A stretch of DNA of 64,000 bases from Plumapathes pennacea (lineage: Eukaryota > Cnidaria > Anthozoa > Antipatharia > Myriopathidae): the NCBI GenBank assembly GCA_964036295.1, contig OZ038464.1:8914001-8978000 (forward strand), given 5' to 3'. Shown here piece by piece: positions 45,305 through 57,069 of the stretch (positions within the stretch are counted from its first letter, which is position 1; each line of letters starts with the position of its first letter). Under the pieces are notes generated by a model. That model worked only from the letters and a program-made list of their open reading frames with translations. It made no database searches and had not been told where the DNA came from. The position numbers and the translations under genes are program-made.

Positions 45305-45731
45305 CTATATAATAATACGCTAAGCCACTTCCGTCCGTCTGTAACGCTCTTTCCCAGGCCTCTTCATCATAAAAAATCCAAGATGGCCGCCACATCGAGT
45401 AAAACAAAAAGTATAAATATTGGCCTCGTATGCCGACCACAATTCTTTTAGAAATCGGGAATAAGTTTAAAAAGAGAATTTCTGTTGTAAGGTGACCGGA
45501 TGTCGGGCTGATGCTGCCGCATGTTCGAAAAACGGGGAAATTTTGATGTCGATCGATCGGCAATTCGTCGAGTGGTGCACCCACCACAGAGAAGTTTGTA
45601 CTTTGAGACTGGAAACTGCATTCGAGATGCTCGAAATAGGCTTCAGAAAGAAAAAAGGAAAGAAAGAAAAGGGGAAAAAAGGAAAAAAAGAAAAGAAATC
45701 CGATCACCGTATTTTACGGGGATCCCGCTAG
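45304..45731 (+). mobile_element. Non-autonomous Helitron, tandem copy 1
   Basis: Starts TCTATATAATAATACGCTAA right after an A. It ends with the hairpin CCGTA-TTT-TACGG, a short spacer and CTAG at 45728-45731, followed by T. These are the hallmark Helitron ends (5' TC, 3' hairpin plus CTRR, insertion between A and T). There is no protein. An A/G-rich stretch lies before the hairpin. The next copy starts at the very next base. Confidence 0.8.
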
Positions 45732-46151
45732 TCTATATACTGTAATAATACGCTAAGCCACTTCCGTCCGTCCGTCCGTAACGCTCTTTGCCAGGCCTCC
45801 TCATAAAAAATCCAAGATGGCCGCCATATCGAGTGAAACTAAGTATAAATATTGGCCTCGTGTGCCGACCACAGTTCTTTCAGAAATCGGAAATGAGTTT
45901 AAAAAGAGAATTTGTGCTGTCAGGTGACTGGATGTCGGGCTGATGCTTCTGCATGTTCGAAAAACGGGGAGATTTTCATGTCGATCGTCGAGTGATACGG
46001 TCGAGTGGTACACGCACTACAGAGAAATTTGTACATTGACACTGTTAACTGCATTCGAGATGCTCGAAATGGACTTCAAAAAGCAAAAAAGGAAGAAATA
46101 AGAAAAAAAGAACAAATATCCGATCACCGTATTTTACGGGAGTCCCGCTAG
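45732..46151 (+). mobile_element. Non-autonomous Helitron, tandem copy 2
   Basis: Starts TCTATATACTGTAATAATAC directly at the end of copy 1 and ends with the same hairpin and CTAG at 46148-46151, followed by T. The sequence is closely related to copy 1 throughout. Confidence 0.8.
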
Positions 46152-46170
46152 TTGTTACTATTACTATTAC

Positions 46171-46269
<99 letters not shown>

Positions 46270-46290
46270 CATTATTATTATTATTATTAT
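46152..46290. repeat. (ATT)n microsatellite, right part
   Basis: Continuation of the triplet array interrupted by the Helitron pair. Confidence 0.9.
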
Positions 46291-46384
46291 TTCTCTTTCT
46301 TTTACAGATAACATCACATTCAACCGTTCACAGTGAAGAGCAAATGTGAGTCACACTGACAACTTTAACTTATGGCCAAAGTAA

Positions 46385-46725
46385 TCGCCAATGCGATTCA
46401 TAGTGAACATTTTTGCTCTCAGCGCACAGAAACCAAAAGAGAAATGTCCCACCAGTCCACAGGAATTCGTGCTGAACACGTGTACAGCTTACAGTGATTC
46501 ACGCTGAACAATTTCAGCTCACGGTTCACACAGCTTTCCCCAGTAATTTCACGCTCACACAGCCCCGCCAAGTAATGGCACAAGTGATGCACGCTGAACA
46601 AATTTCAACTCACGGCTCACACAGCCCCGCCATGTAATGGCGAATGTGATTCACGTTGAACAAATTTCAGCCCACAAAACCCTGCCCAGTAATGTCGAAC
46701 GAGATTTAAGCTGAACTCGGCATTC
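46385..46725. repeat. Degenerate tandem repeat, unit about 60-65 bp
   Basis: About five units contain GTGATTCACGCTGAACAAAT, then TCAGCTCACGGCTCACACAG and CCCCGCCAAGTAATGGC, with growing divergence to either side. No coding sense. Confidence 0.7.
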
Positions 46726-47971
46726 ATGGCAAAAATAGTAAAATAGCTATACATGCAAGAGACAGTAATAGGAATAACAAAGGACTAGGAATAGACGTCG
46801 AGAACATAACCGGTGAAGACCTCGAGGACGAAGAAAGCGAAGATACGAATGTTTACCTCAACATTTGTAGCGTTGGAAGCTGTTCCGAGTTGGGACGCAC
46901 GCGCCTGAACAGCGCGACCCGGTTCGGCCCACGCGGGTTGGTCAACAGTTTCAACTGCTAGTGGACTAGCGCCTTCTGGTTAAACCACGGCTATGATTGT
47001 GCAGCGCCTCCAGGTTGAGCAACATCTGGCACTGCAGCTCGTACAGCGACGTCCAGCATATTCGGGCAAATGGCAGGTTGCAACGCCATGACAAAAGCAG
47101 TTCACAGCTTCGGTAAAACTCTCTTTAATCTGTATTGGTGCCTCCGACTTGCATCAAATGGGCCGAATTATTGTGTTCACAGTTTTATACTCCTGCATAC
47201 ACAATGCCAAACGTGCAAATTCCTGGTTGCGCGTGATTTTCATCCTTTATCCGCTTCCGTTGGATTTCACCCCAGTTTGAATAGTACTGACTCTCATTTT
47301 TGTGGAAGGGTTTCCAAAATGCTAGGATATTGAGATATTCTAGCAAGATTAGATTGGAACATTTACCCCCCCCCCCCCAAATAATATATGCGTTTATAGA
47401 GTTGCCAAAAGTCGACTTCTTATTAACTTTGGTTGTTCTCGTTTGCCATATTACTAAGCGTTTTTATTCTTCTTCTACACCAACAGCGCAAGTGTAGGTA
47501 AAAAATCTTGGGAAGAAGTGTCCGTTTAAGAGGTTGTTATATAGGGAAAACGTCGCTCGGCCATCGAAGCAAAAGCTCCGCGCGCGATCTAAATAGGTCA
47601 CGTGACCAAAAATCAACGACGTTCTTGAACGCCGTAAATGGAAATGGCATAAAAAATATGCTTGCAAAATTTCCGGTCCACATCAAATTTGGCAGCCTTT
47701 TAAAGTTCAGAAATATTAAGAAGATTTGTATGGAAAAGGTTGCTGAATGAGCTTTGTTCTCAAAAAAGAAAATACAAGAAACAAGAGTAGGTGGTCAGAT
47801 GGCACTTTGTGCACTTCCACTGATTAAGGTTTTTGAAAGGCTTTAGGTTTTGTCAGATACAAAATCGTGGGATCCATCATCTTAGTTTCTATCCACAGTC
47901 ACAATGATACGTTAAAGATAAATTCATTTTTAAAAAGTGCCGTTCCGAAAAATGAAGCTCCAATGGAATAT
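46726..47971. other. Downstream flank of ACAA2
   Basis: No gene recognised. A short poly-C run lies at about 47368-47378. The ACAA2 3' UTR probably occupies the right-hand part (minus strand). Confidence 0.4.
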
Positions 47972-50900
47972 TCACTTCATATTCTCAAGAATAACTGCAA
48001 TCCCCTGGCCGCCTCCAATACATGCTGAGCCCACAGCAAATTGTCCTCCTATACGTCGAAGTTCGTGAACCAGATGTGCAGTAATGCGGGCACCTGAGGT
48101 CCCCACAGGGTGGCCAAGTGATATAGCCCCTCCATTCACATTGGTCTTGTCCATGTCAAGATTCAGGTCCTTCTGAACTGCAAGGAATTGAGCAGCAAAT
48201 GCTTCATTCACCTGGGTAGAAGAGAATAGAAGAATACTAAATTGAGATAATAGTTTGAAAGATGCTTGCTACCTCACAGGCATCCCAGGCTTTGGAGGAG
48301 ATAATCCACTGAGAGTTTCTGGGCACAATTTTATGGTGGTTGGGGAGTCAATACGAAAAATGTACATGTATGGGGATTTCACTCAATATATTACAAAACA
48401 ACGATTATTACAATTAAAAGTAAACTTTAACGCAATGACCTAGCAGGAAACAGGATGTCTTCTTGAATGCACAGTTGAGTGAATTTGAGTTATATGAGTT
48501 ATAAACTCAGGAGTGAAAGAGTTCACATCCAGTGCATTCAGCTTGTTATCTGATGTACTCAAGCATCATACAGTATGTTTATTTTGTTTCGTGAGCGTGA
48601 GCAGTCCAAAGAAACTAATGATTTGAATGTTGTTTGCTTAAATGGTTTTTTACAGTTCCCATCGATTGATTTTAGAAATCTTGAAGATGTTTTATTTCTG
48701 TACTACATCGCGTCAATTAAACGCAACAGATGCCTACATATGCTGTGAGTGAGTAGTAACACTACCTAGAACCGATCATGCTCAGTAAACAAAGTGTTAT
48801 TTACCGGGTTTGGTCGGTCCGTCTTGGGGGAAACTGTGCTCTCGGGCTTATCAAGCCCTCGGGCACAGTTTTTCCCAGTATGGACCTCCCTCCCGGTAAA
48901 TAACATATATAGTTCTGACCCTTTGCCTTCCTCACCTCAATTCGCTCCATGTCATCGAGTGTCTTCCCAGCCTTCTCCAGGGCTGCTTTGATTGCTGGCA
49001 CGGGGCCAATTCCCATGATGGTGGGGTCAACCCCTGCCACAGAGTAGGACACCAATCTGGCGAGGGGGCTGAGGCCGTGGTCCTTGACAGCTTTCTCACT
49101 TGCCAGGATCAATGCAGCAGCACCATCACAGATACCCTGAAGGCCAATAAAAACAAAGACATCAAGACCTAAAGCTGTATAGAAAGACTAAATTAACCCT
49201 TTTTACTTCTGAGAGTGATAAAGTTCAGTGTGTTATTTTCAAGTTTCCATTCACCTGACAAGTATTTAAACATGAAGTTACAGCACAAAACAATGGTGAG
49301 TTTAAAGCTAATTTTCAGTTTTTACGTCTTCACTTGACTTCTGCACATGTACAGTAGTCAAAACGTCACTCAGAAACAACAACCTTCCTGGCGACTACTC
49401 GCCACCATACCATTTATCACAAATTTTCATGTCAACAAAAGGCATTTTGTACATGTACTAGGTCTTGTTCGAAGGCAAAAGGCAACTCAATTATTATTTT
49501 TAGATAAAGAATAACAATATCATGTGCACAGTATCAAGGCATACCGGGACCCTTCCAACTTATTATGGTGCATGCTCAATGACAATAAACAGCTCTAGAA
49601 TGAACCAATTTTTAGACCATTCCAATATATTATCAATTTAAGTTATCAATAAAATGCAATACAACACGAGTCCACTATCTGCATAAGTTCTGATAATCTG
49701 TCCTTTGTAGATACTTTCATTTTCAGCAAGCAAGTACAGTAAGAAGTTCATATGTCTGGGTATGTGATGGGCATATCCAGAAGTGCAAAATGCAAGCACA
49801 GCACAGCACATGTTAAACCTACTGAGGCACTTCCAGCAGTTACAGTGCCGTCCTTCTTGAACACAGGGGGTAGTTTTACCAAGCCTTCTATTTTGGTGTC
49901 TGGTTTTGGGTGCTCATCAACACTGAACTCTTCAGGTCCTTTCCTGCCTTTCACTGTCACTGGTACAATCTCTTCTTTAAAATGACCGGCTTCTTGAGCT
50001 GAAGTTATTAGTTGGTGTTATGAAGGCAGATGTTAGTCAAAACTGTTGCGAACATTCACCTATGTGTCTTGTGCTTGTATGTTGTGAGCTAACGGAAGTA
50101 AGCCTTAAAGTTTAAAAGGGAAGTTGACCGACAGCCAGAAATAACCCCTAAGAAATTACTGAGTAACATTGGTTGGTTCGCAGTGAGAAAGTGACAGTAA
50201 GAATATCACCAGAGTAGTTTGTATCTATGTACACTGGAAACTGGATCTAAGATGCTCAAAATGTACTAAAAAACAAAAACAAAACAACAACAACAACAGC
50301 AACAACAAAAAACAAAGAAAGAAAGAAAAAAAGAAAGAAAGATAGGGGAAAAAATGCCGATTTCGCTCACATTTCACAGGGTCCCACTATTAAAAGCAAA
50401 ATTAAAATAATGGAGTCGTTTTCGGGTGAATGTCGAAAAACCAAAACCAAAGCAATCTTTGAGCCAATCAATTAGGGGAGCAAAACACATCTGACTGATA
50501 GCCTCTGCTGCCTGACAAAAAATTGTCTGATCTGGTCCAAAACTGAGCCAATATTCTGCCTAACTAGAAATATGATAATCGCAGATATCCCCTCGCTCTG
50601 TAGTGGGTTTTCGGAAAGCGGGGTTCTTGTTTATTTTCCGCTTGGAGAATGTTCTAAAATCTTTTTACGGTCTGCAATTTTCGTGGACACTAGCTAAACT
50701 CCAAAATTCGCTGAGACAACTTTTACACAACTACAGAATACTCCCGAGACTTGAAAGCCAAGAAAAGCGCAACTAGAATCGTGACTCGATCAGTTTTGCA
50801 CAGTCAGCAAAGTCGATCTTCGACACCGAATTTTAAGAAAAGCCGCTATTTCTCCAGCCAGCGCTGTATCCTAACCACATACGTGTAAGTATTTTAGTTC

Positions 50901-53900
50901 ATTTTTTATTTTTTACTTTATCAATTTAATACGCTTCTTCGAGTGTAACAAATTTAAAACTACTGTATCAAAGCGAGAGTCGCTTGTTTACACGCTTTTG
51001 AAGTCTCGGAAATGTGTGAATTTTGGAAAGGATTCAATTTTGAACACAACTTTTCAAACTGCGTTTGACAAATTTAAAATCTTTGACAAAAAAAAAAAAA
51101 AAAAAAAAAAAAAATCAAGTGACTAAATAATACAAGGTCCGATTGTATTGAACGAGCAAACCCGGTCACTAAATAATACAAGGTCCGATTGTGTTGAGCG
51201 AGCACGGCCACCCATAGACAATAATATACAATCGACTGTAATTGTAGACTGTAATTTGGAAATAGACTGTAATTTAGAAAGCAGTGGCCCCTGGCCGGAT
51301 ATTTTCTACTTTAATAGCCTTCAGAAAGCAAGAGCACTTCAACCCGGTTACATTTCATCCTTGAATACAGTGTGCCAACAAACACGGCGAGAAAACTTCA
51401 AAGCATTTCCTTGTGTCAGACTGTCAGCGGAATTACGCAAATATGCCAGGAATCGGATGACACAATCTTGCACGAAGGCACTCTGAAATAGCTTTCAAAA
51501 CTAGCGAAAAGATCACAATATAATCCTACTTGGCCTTCACCACAGTTACCGGGGCATCAAATGACAAAATATACGGCGATTGTGAGGGTTTTCCAATACC
51601 ACGGCTTGTAACGAGTCGTAAAAGTGAATTGTCAACTCGTACAAGTCGTAGACTCGTCTAATATATTCACGAGTCGTAAAGAGAGCCAGTCGATTCGTGA
51701 ATTTCATTAGAGAACTTAGAGTTTTTTCGACAAGTTTCAGTCTGTGTCCTTGATTCTGTCAAGTCGTACGAGTCGTACAACTCGTCTAATGTATTCACGA
51801 GTCGTAAAGAGAGCCAGTCGATTCGTGAATTTCATTAGAGACACTTAGAGTTTTTTCGACAGCCGTGGTATTGGACATGCATGGCGATTGTTGAAATACC
51901 ATAATGATGACACGACTTAAATAGCATACGCGTACCGTACGTTAATTGATGTAATTTTTCAAACTCACCGGTTCCTGAAAGCCATAGCTTTAGCTCTTTT
52001 TCAGCAAAGGAAACAAAACCCAAAACACTATTGTTTACGTCTTCAATGATTTCAAAAAACACTGTATAGAGCAGTCCTCATACAGTTCGAAAATTCCACT
52101 TTCCATTGTATTGTGCGTCGTCATCTTGTCAAAACTTGGATTCTGAAAACTACAATCCTGTTATTGTAAAAGGTGAAATTTGCCACCGACTGTATTTTGC
52201 TATTCCTTTCTGAAGAAGTGTCTGCGTTTTAACACAATACTGGCGTCTGGGATTGTGTTCAGGTCGGCCAGTCGATGACTTAACGGCTAGCAAGCTAGCA
52301 AGCTTGCCTCCCATGCACTGGCAAAATATCCGGGCAGTTTACAGCCGTCCGTCGAACTGCTTGGCCTTGTATCTGCATCGTGCTGTACAAAGTCACTTCC
52401 GTTCGTACTCTAACGCATGTCACCAAAAAATGGCGGTTTACAGTTAAGCTGCCGAGTAACCTCGCCTGGTGGTCGTACGCCAGATTGACTGACTAACAGA
52501 CGAACATCAAATTTCGAGATGGTACCCCGCTTGGAGTCTCCAAATAAGGTGATACTACTTGCATTAGCGTCGTGATTATTACCCTTGCTTACGCTCGGGG
52601 ATAAGTAATGAAGATATCCAATACTAAACTATGCTGTCTCATGAGATACCATTAACAGTAAACTTACAAAATAATAATGATTTTCTAATACAAAACAAAC
52701 ATTGTGGTTCTACTGTACTTACCTTTAGCCCATCTTTGTTGTGATAGCAAAGAAAACTCATCACATTGTTGTCGTGTGATGCCAAATTTCTCAGCAAGGT
52801 TCTCAGCAGTGATTCCCATGGGAAGCTTGGCATGGAAGTCTGTTAATCCTTGCCACAAAGTGTCCTCAAGCTATAGTAAAAGCAAAACAACCAAATTAAG
52901 ATTATTCATTCATTCATTCAATCAGACATGTAGACTGAGTAGAAATAAAATAAGCCTGATCATAAAGTACAAGGTACTGTTAGCTTGGGAATTTGAAACA
53001 CAAGAAAGGTGTGGAGGCAATACTCAGGAAAAAAAGGATTCTTCTGGTTCCATTGTTAATCCTCTATGTTTTATGGCACCACCCTAGTACCTCACAAAAT
53101 ATTTATTTTAGATTTATATAATTTTATTAATTAATATTTTGTTTTAGATTTATGTAATTTATTTTATCATGACAATGAAACCCGACATAACGAACCCCTT
53201 TATGGCAAAATCCCCAGTACAATGAACAATATTCTTCAGCCTGGTGAAAGTTACAGTAAAATGTATGGACCAGAACCCCAGTATAGCAAACCCCAGTATA
53301 ACAAAATCCCTCTTATAACAAACACAACCCAGAAATCTTTCCGAGTAAGTTGCATGAATGCAAAACAGATGAATATAGTATATAGAAATCCTTTAAATTA
53401 ATCCTATTACCATATTTGAAATATAAACCTTTTATAACAAAAGGTGCAATGTTGAAACACGGAAATATTCTAATAGTGAACTATTTACTCCATTGTAAAG
53501 ATATAATTTTGGGCCTTAAAGGCACTTTACATGTAGCTGTTGTTGGCAAGACCTGATTGAACTATCACTTCTTGTGTGACAGATATCACTCAGAGTTTTT
53601 CTTTACTCAACTGGTTGGGAGAATTTGCACCCTGGCATAATCAGTGAATGAGTCAAACATCACACCTTCTCACTGTACCTTAAGGTCCACTCCTAGTTTG
53701 GTGCCAAACCTGGCATCTCTCAGGGCATATGGAGCTTGACTCATATTCTCTGTTCCTCCAGCTATCACCACATCACTTTCGCCTAGCTGGATTTCCTGAG
53801 AAGCAGATAGGGCATGCTTATAACAGTTAACAACTGCATCATCTATTATATGGAGGTTAAGTGCCCAGGCCCACAATAGACACAACTATCCCATGGCTAG

Positions 53901-55509
53901 CAATCCTGGCAACCTAGCCATCCATTGCACTGAACAAGTTAGTGGAGAGGTGGAACAGCTGAGAGACAACAAAAACAAGGGGAAGTCTCCCCGAACCAGG
54001 GAAACAACAAAAATCACAATTTTGCAAACGCTTTCTCCTTTTGATAGTCTGACCAAAATGTAGAGATGACCTGCCATTTTCTGCCACACTGATTTTCCTT
54101 TTCTGTGCTTGTTTTCACTTGACACACATTGCTCTTGGGATTATACTTGTATTGCTCATAAAAACCTGGCATTGATTTTCAATTCTTCTTTTAAGTGCCT
54201 GCATGCATGTTGTATACGAACCCTGAATTATTGTGTTCAGTATACAGTATTTGGCTTTGTTCATTTGGAAAATGCCAACACTTCACATAATATTTAATAC
54301 ATGCAATTTGTGTATACACATACCTGTGCTGCACTGACGATAGCCTGAAAGCCTGAACCACACAATCTGTTTACAGTAAATGCATTAGATGACACTGGCA
54401 CTTTTGCTCGGAGACCAATATGTCTGGACACATAGGCTGCATCAGAAGCACTCTGCACCATAAGATAAAATAAAAGGTTCATTCAGTACCAAAATACTTT
54501 GGCCCAGGTGAAATGCTATACTTCACATGAGCCAAACTCAATTATTACAGTTTAGGTCAGCCCAAATTAAGTTATAAGTTCACCTGTTAAGTCAAACGCT
54601 GAACATTCAGCTGAATTCAACTGAAACTGTTCTTTGCGGCTGCACTAGCTGTGAAGATCAACCAGCTGCTTGAATTACAGTCAGTGGAACTTGATTGGGT
54701 CAAATGCTGAACTTTACATGAACTTTGAGTTTGGCTCATGTGAATGAAACTTTGCAAAAAACAACAAAGAAAAGAATGAATTTTATGCAAGCTGACATCA
54801 AACTGACACGTGTGTGCATATGTTGAGTTATAATGCATGCACATTTTCCAATCAGTTCACATGTACTATCCACCTTATTAATCTCTATCTCTAAATGTAT
54901 AAAATAATATGCTTAGCAACTGCTGGCCTGGCTTATGTGTGTGTGTGTGTGTGTGTAATGCTCTTTCCCAGGCCTCCTCGTTCCTTATATGGACAAATTA
55001 AACTGGCAATAAAATGTGTGTTGGTTTTGATTTCTGATGCAACAAATTAAATTGGAACTTAGATAATGCATGGTTTGAATTTCTGACACAACAAATGCTC
55101 ATGTACTCGTTAGTCATAAATATCATATCGTCAATTCAAACTGAATTGCTGGCACAAGGAAGCCAGAAATCTTCTCAACCGTAGCCTTCCAACCAAGCCT
55201 AGGACGCAATTACTGAATGTGAGAATTCTGTTTAAGTTTAGAAAGAGAATTTCAGCTGTCGGGTGACTGGATGGCTGCATTTCAAAAAACGGGGAGATTT
55301 TGATGCTGCTTAATTGGTGGTTCGATCACAAGTCGAGTACCATCAGTGGTAAATGCACTACAGAAGTTTATACATTGACACTGTAAACTTCAAGATGCTC
55401 AAAATGGAATTCAAAAAGGAAAAAAGAAAAAATTAGGAAAAAAGAAATCCAATCACCATATTTTACGGGGGGTCCCGCTAGTATAATAATACGCTAAGCA
55501 ATGGCTGGC

Positions 55510-55552
<43 letters not shown>

Positions 55553-56809
55553 CGCTCTTTCCCAGGCCTCCTCATTCCTTATATGGACTGTTAACAAGAT
55601 AATTTCTGACGCAACAAACGCTCACGCACTTGTTAGTCATAATTGTTTTTATGATGTCAATTTGAACTGAATCACTGGCACAAGCAAGCCCTTCATTCAA
55701 GCCAAGGATGTGACTACTGAAGGTGAGAATTCCGTTTGAGTTTAGAAGAGAATTTCAGTTGTCAGGTGACTGGATGGTTCAAAAAATGGGGAGATTTTTA
55801 GTGAGTTGAGAAGTTTGTACTTTGACGCTGTAAACTGTGTTCAAAAAGACAGAAAAACATTAGGAAAATAGAAAGAATTCCGATCACCGTATTTTATGGG
55901 GGTCCCGCTGGTATATAATTTTTTACCACAACACACTAGTTTCTCGCTCTCTGATTGGTCAATTTACTGTGGTAAATAAGAGTCCAGACAACGATGCTGA
56001 CCCCAGCTGACGCCAGCATGTCACGTTTTGCAACAAAATACAACGAAAGTTTCCTGTATATTTCTAAATGTTGTGGTAAAAAACAAATTTCCACTGGTTT
56101 GCTGTGGTGTGGACTCTTATTTACTACGATTTACGTCATCACATGGTCAAAATTAGTTGTGGACTCACTTGGCGAAGCGCCTCGAGAGTCCACAACATTT
56201 TGACCATGTGATGACGTAAATTGTGGTAAATAAGAGTCCACACCACGGCAAACCAGTGGAAATTTATTAAATTTTACATCAAGGCTACATGTAGAATACA
56301 ACTTTATGCTTCCTGTAGAAATTGTGTAAACTACAGATAACCAACGTAACCCGATTTTTAAGCAAGATGTGGGTAAACATAAAAAATAAACATGTTGAGA
56401 CTTAGCTCAGCTGTGTGTTGTTGTCTATTCTTGGCATATAAGAAGAGGAGAGAAAAGACAAAACGGCCAAAAAGCGCTTGAAAACCATTCAACAGCCAAG
56501 AACAGACAACAACACACAGCTGATTAATGCAGTTTGAAAAGTGTGCCATATATTCTGTCCTAAAGTTCAACATAGAATAGCCTAAGCGCAAGCTTCAAAC
56601 CTGCCCTGGAAGGAGAAGAGCAATACCTGAATAACATTTCCAAAAATGACCGAGTCCACAATGGCTGGATCAATTTTCGCGGCAGTCAGAGCAGCAACCG
56701 CAGCGTGTTCTCCCAGAGTCGTGGCCGTTACATTCTTGAACTTTCCTCCAAAAGCACCAAATGCAGTTCTTTTGCCTGCTACGATATAAACTGGACGAGC
56801 GAGAGCCAT
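47972..56809 (-). CDS. ACAA2: 3-ketoacyl-CoA thiolase, mitochondrial (acetyl-CoA acyltransferase 2)
   Basis: Catalyses the last step of mitochondrial beta-oxidation: thiolytic cleavage of 3-ketoacyl-CoA to acetyl-CoA and a shortened acyl-CoA. Seven minus-strand exons join in phase: 56809-56627, 54452-54324, 53795-53679, 52870-52723, 49998-49823, 49136-48936, 48211-47972. The total is 397 aa, as I recall for the human enzyme. The N-terminus [20 protein letters not shown] is the non-cleaved targeting-type start of this family. Active-site residues are present: nucleophile Cys92 (NRLCGSGFQ), His352 ([10 protein letters not shown]) and Cys382 (SACIGGGQG). [24 protein letters not shown] and [11 protein letters not shown] are other thiolase signatures. 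The wording of these motifs favours ACAA2 over cytosolic ACAT2. The introns hold Helitrons, foldbacks and tandem repeats, yet the coding sequence is undamaged. Confidence 0.95.
48796..48904. repeat. Foldback element beside ACAA2 exon 6
   Basis: GTTATTTACCGGG and CCCGGTAAATAAC are the outer arms. Inner arms AACTGTGCTCTCGGGCTT and AAGCCCTCGGGCACAGTT meet at a 3-nt loop. It ends about 30 bp from the exon 6 donor. Confidence 0.75.
50225..50391 (+). repeat. Diverged 3' end of the Helitron family
   Basis: ACACTGGAAACTGGATCTAAGATGCTC-like sequence, an A/G-rich run and CACAGGGTCCCACTA correspond to the last 170 bp of the 45304-45731 element. The hairpin is decayed. Confidence 0.45.
51089..51113. repeat. 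Poly-A tract
   Basis: About 25 consecutive A in ACAA2 intron 4. It may be the tail of a lost retrotransposed sequence; nothing on either side supports that. Confidence 0.7.
51119..51210. repeat. Two tandem 46-bp units
   Basis: GTGACTAAATAATACAAGGTCCGATTGT-type unit, followed by a GAGCGAGCA-like end, occurs twice in direct tandem. Confidence 0.6.
51589..51877. repeat. Inverted-end element with two internal tandem copies
   Basis: The outer inverted ends are TCCAATACCACGGCT and AGCCGTGGTATTGGA. Inside, a unit of about 110 bp containing CGTAAAGAGAGCCAGTCGAT and CACGAGTCG is repeated twice. No coding capacity. Confidence 0.6.
53110..53480. repeat. Decayed dispersed repeat with CAGTATAACAAA units
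   Basis: Short motifs such as CCCAGTATA.CAAA and CCC.TTATAACAAA recur in direct orientation. This resembles internal repeats of a MITE. Boundaries and family are unknown. Confidence 0.35.
54888..55481 (+). mobile_element. Non-autonomous Helitron, tandem copy 3
   Basis: Same family as 45304-45731. It starts TCTCTAAATGTATAAAATAA after an A (54882 is an alternative start), has an internal (GT)n at about 54937-54957 and ends CCATATTTTACGG...CTAG at 55478-55481. Copy 4 follows at once. It lies in ACAA2 intron 1. Confidence 0.75.
55482..55911 (+). mobile_element. Non-autonomous Helitron, tandem copy 4
   Basis: Begins TATAATAATACGCTAAGC right at the end of copy 3, carries (GT)n at about 55513-55550 and ends with the CCGTA..TACGG-like hairpin and CTGG at 55908-55911, followed by T. 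The 5' TC is not preserved. Confidence 0.7.
56085..56265. repeat. Long near-perfect foldback
   Basis: The outer arms AAATTTCCACTGGTTTGC and GCAAACCAGTGGAAATTT are matched, as is most of the 85-bp arm (GTGGACTCTTATTTAC, GACGTAA, CACATGGTCAAAAT). The centre is GGCGAAGCGCC near 56175. It sits in ACAA2 intron 1. Confidence 0.8.
56408..56522. repeat. Short MITE with CAGCTGTGTGTTGTTGTCT termini
   Basis: Inverted 28-bp ends (CAGCTGTGTGTTGTTGTCTA and its complement) bound 115 bp. It lies 105 bp from ACAA2 exon 1. Confidence 0.75.
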
Positions 56810-57069
56810 ACCTTTTAAAAATACAGTGACTGTGCAAAATTCAGTTCACACGTTTTCTCCCCGATCAAAGTTCAACAAACTTAGTAACCGCACACTTTGG
56901 CGGAAACAACAAAGGGGAGAGGGTGGGGAGGTGAAACTTTTTTGCCTATGCACAATGCAAGGCCTCCAAAATCGTTGTTTTTCTTGTTGTTGAAGAGTCT
57001 CGGGGGTATTCCTCAAAATGTTTGGGTGGGATGCCTGCTCAAGTAGCATTATTTAATAAATATATATTG

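Noticed and set aside
45147..46349. Long frames of poly-Asn, poly-Tyr, poly-Leu or poly-Ile
   Set aside because: Produced by the (ATT)n microsatellite and the adjoining Helitron copies.
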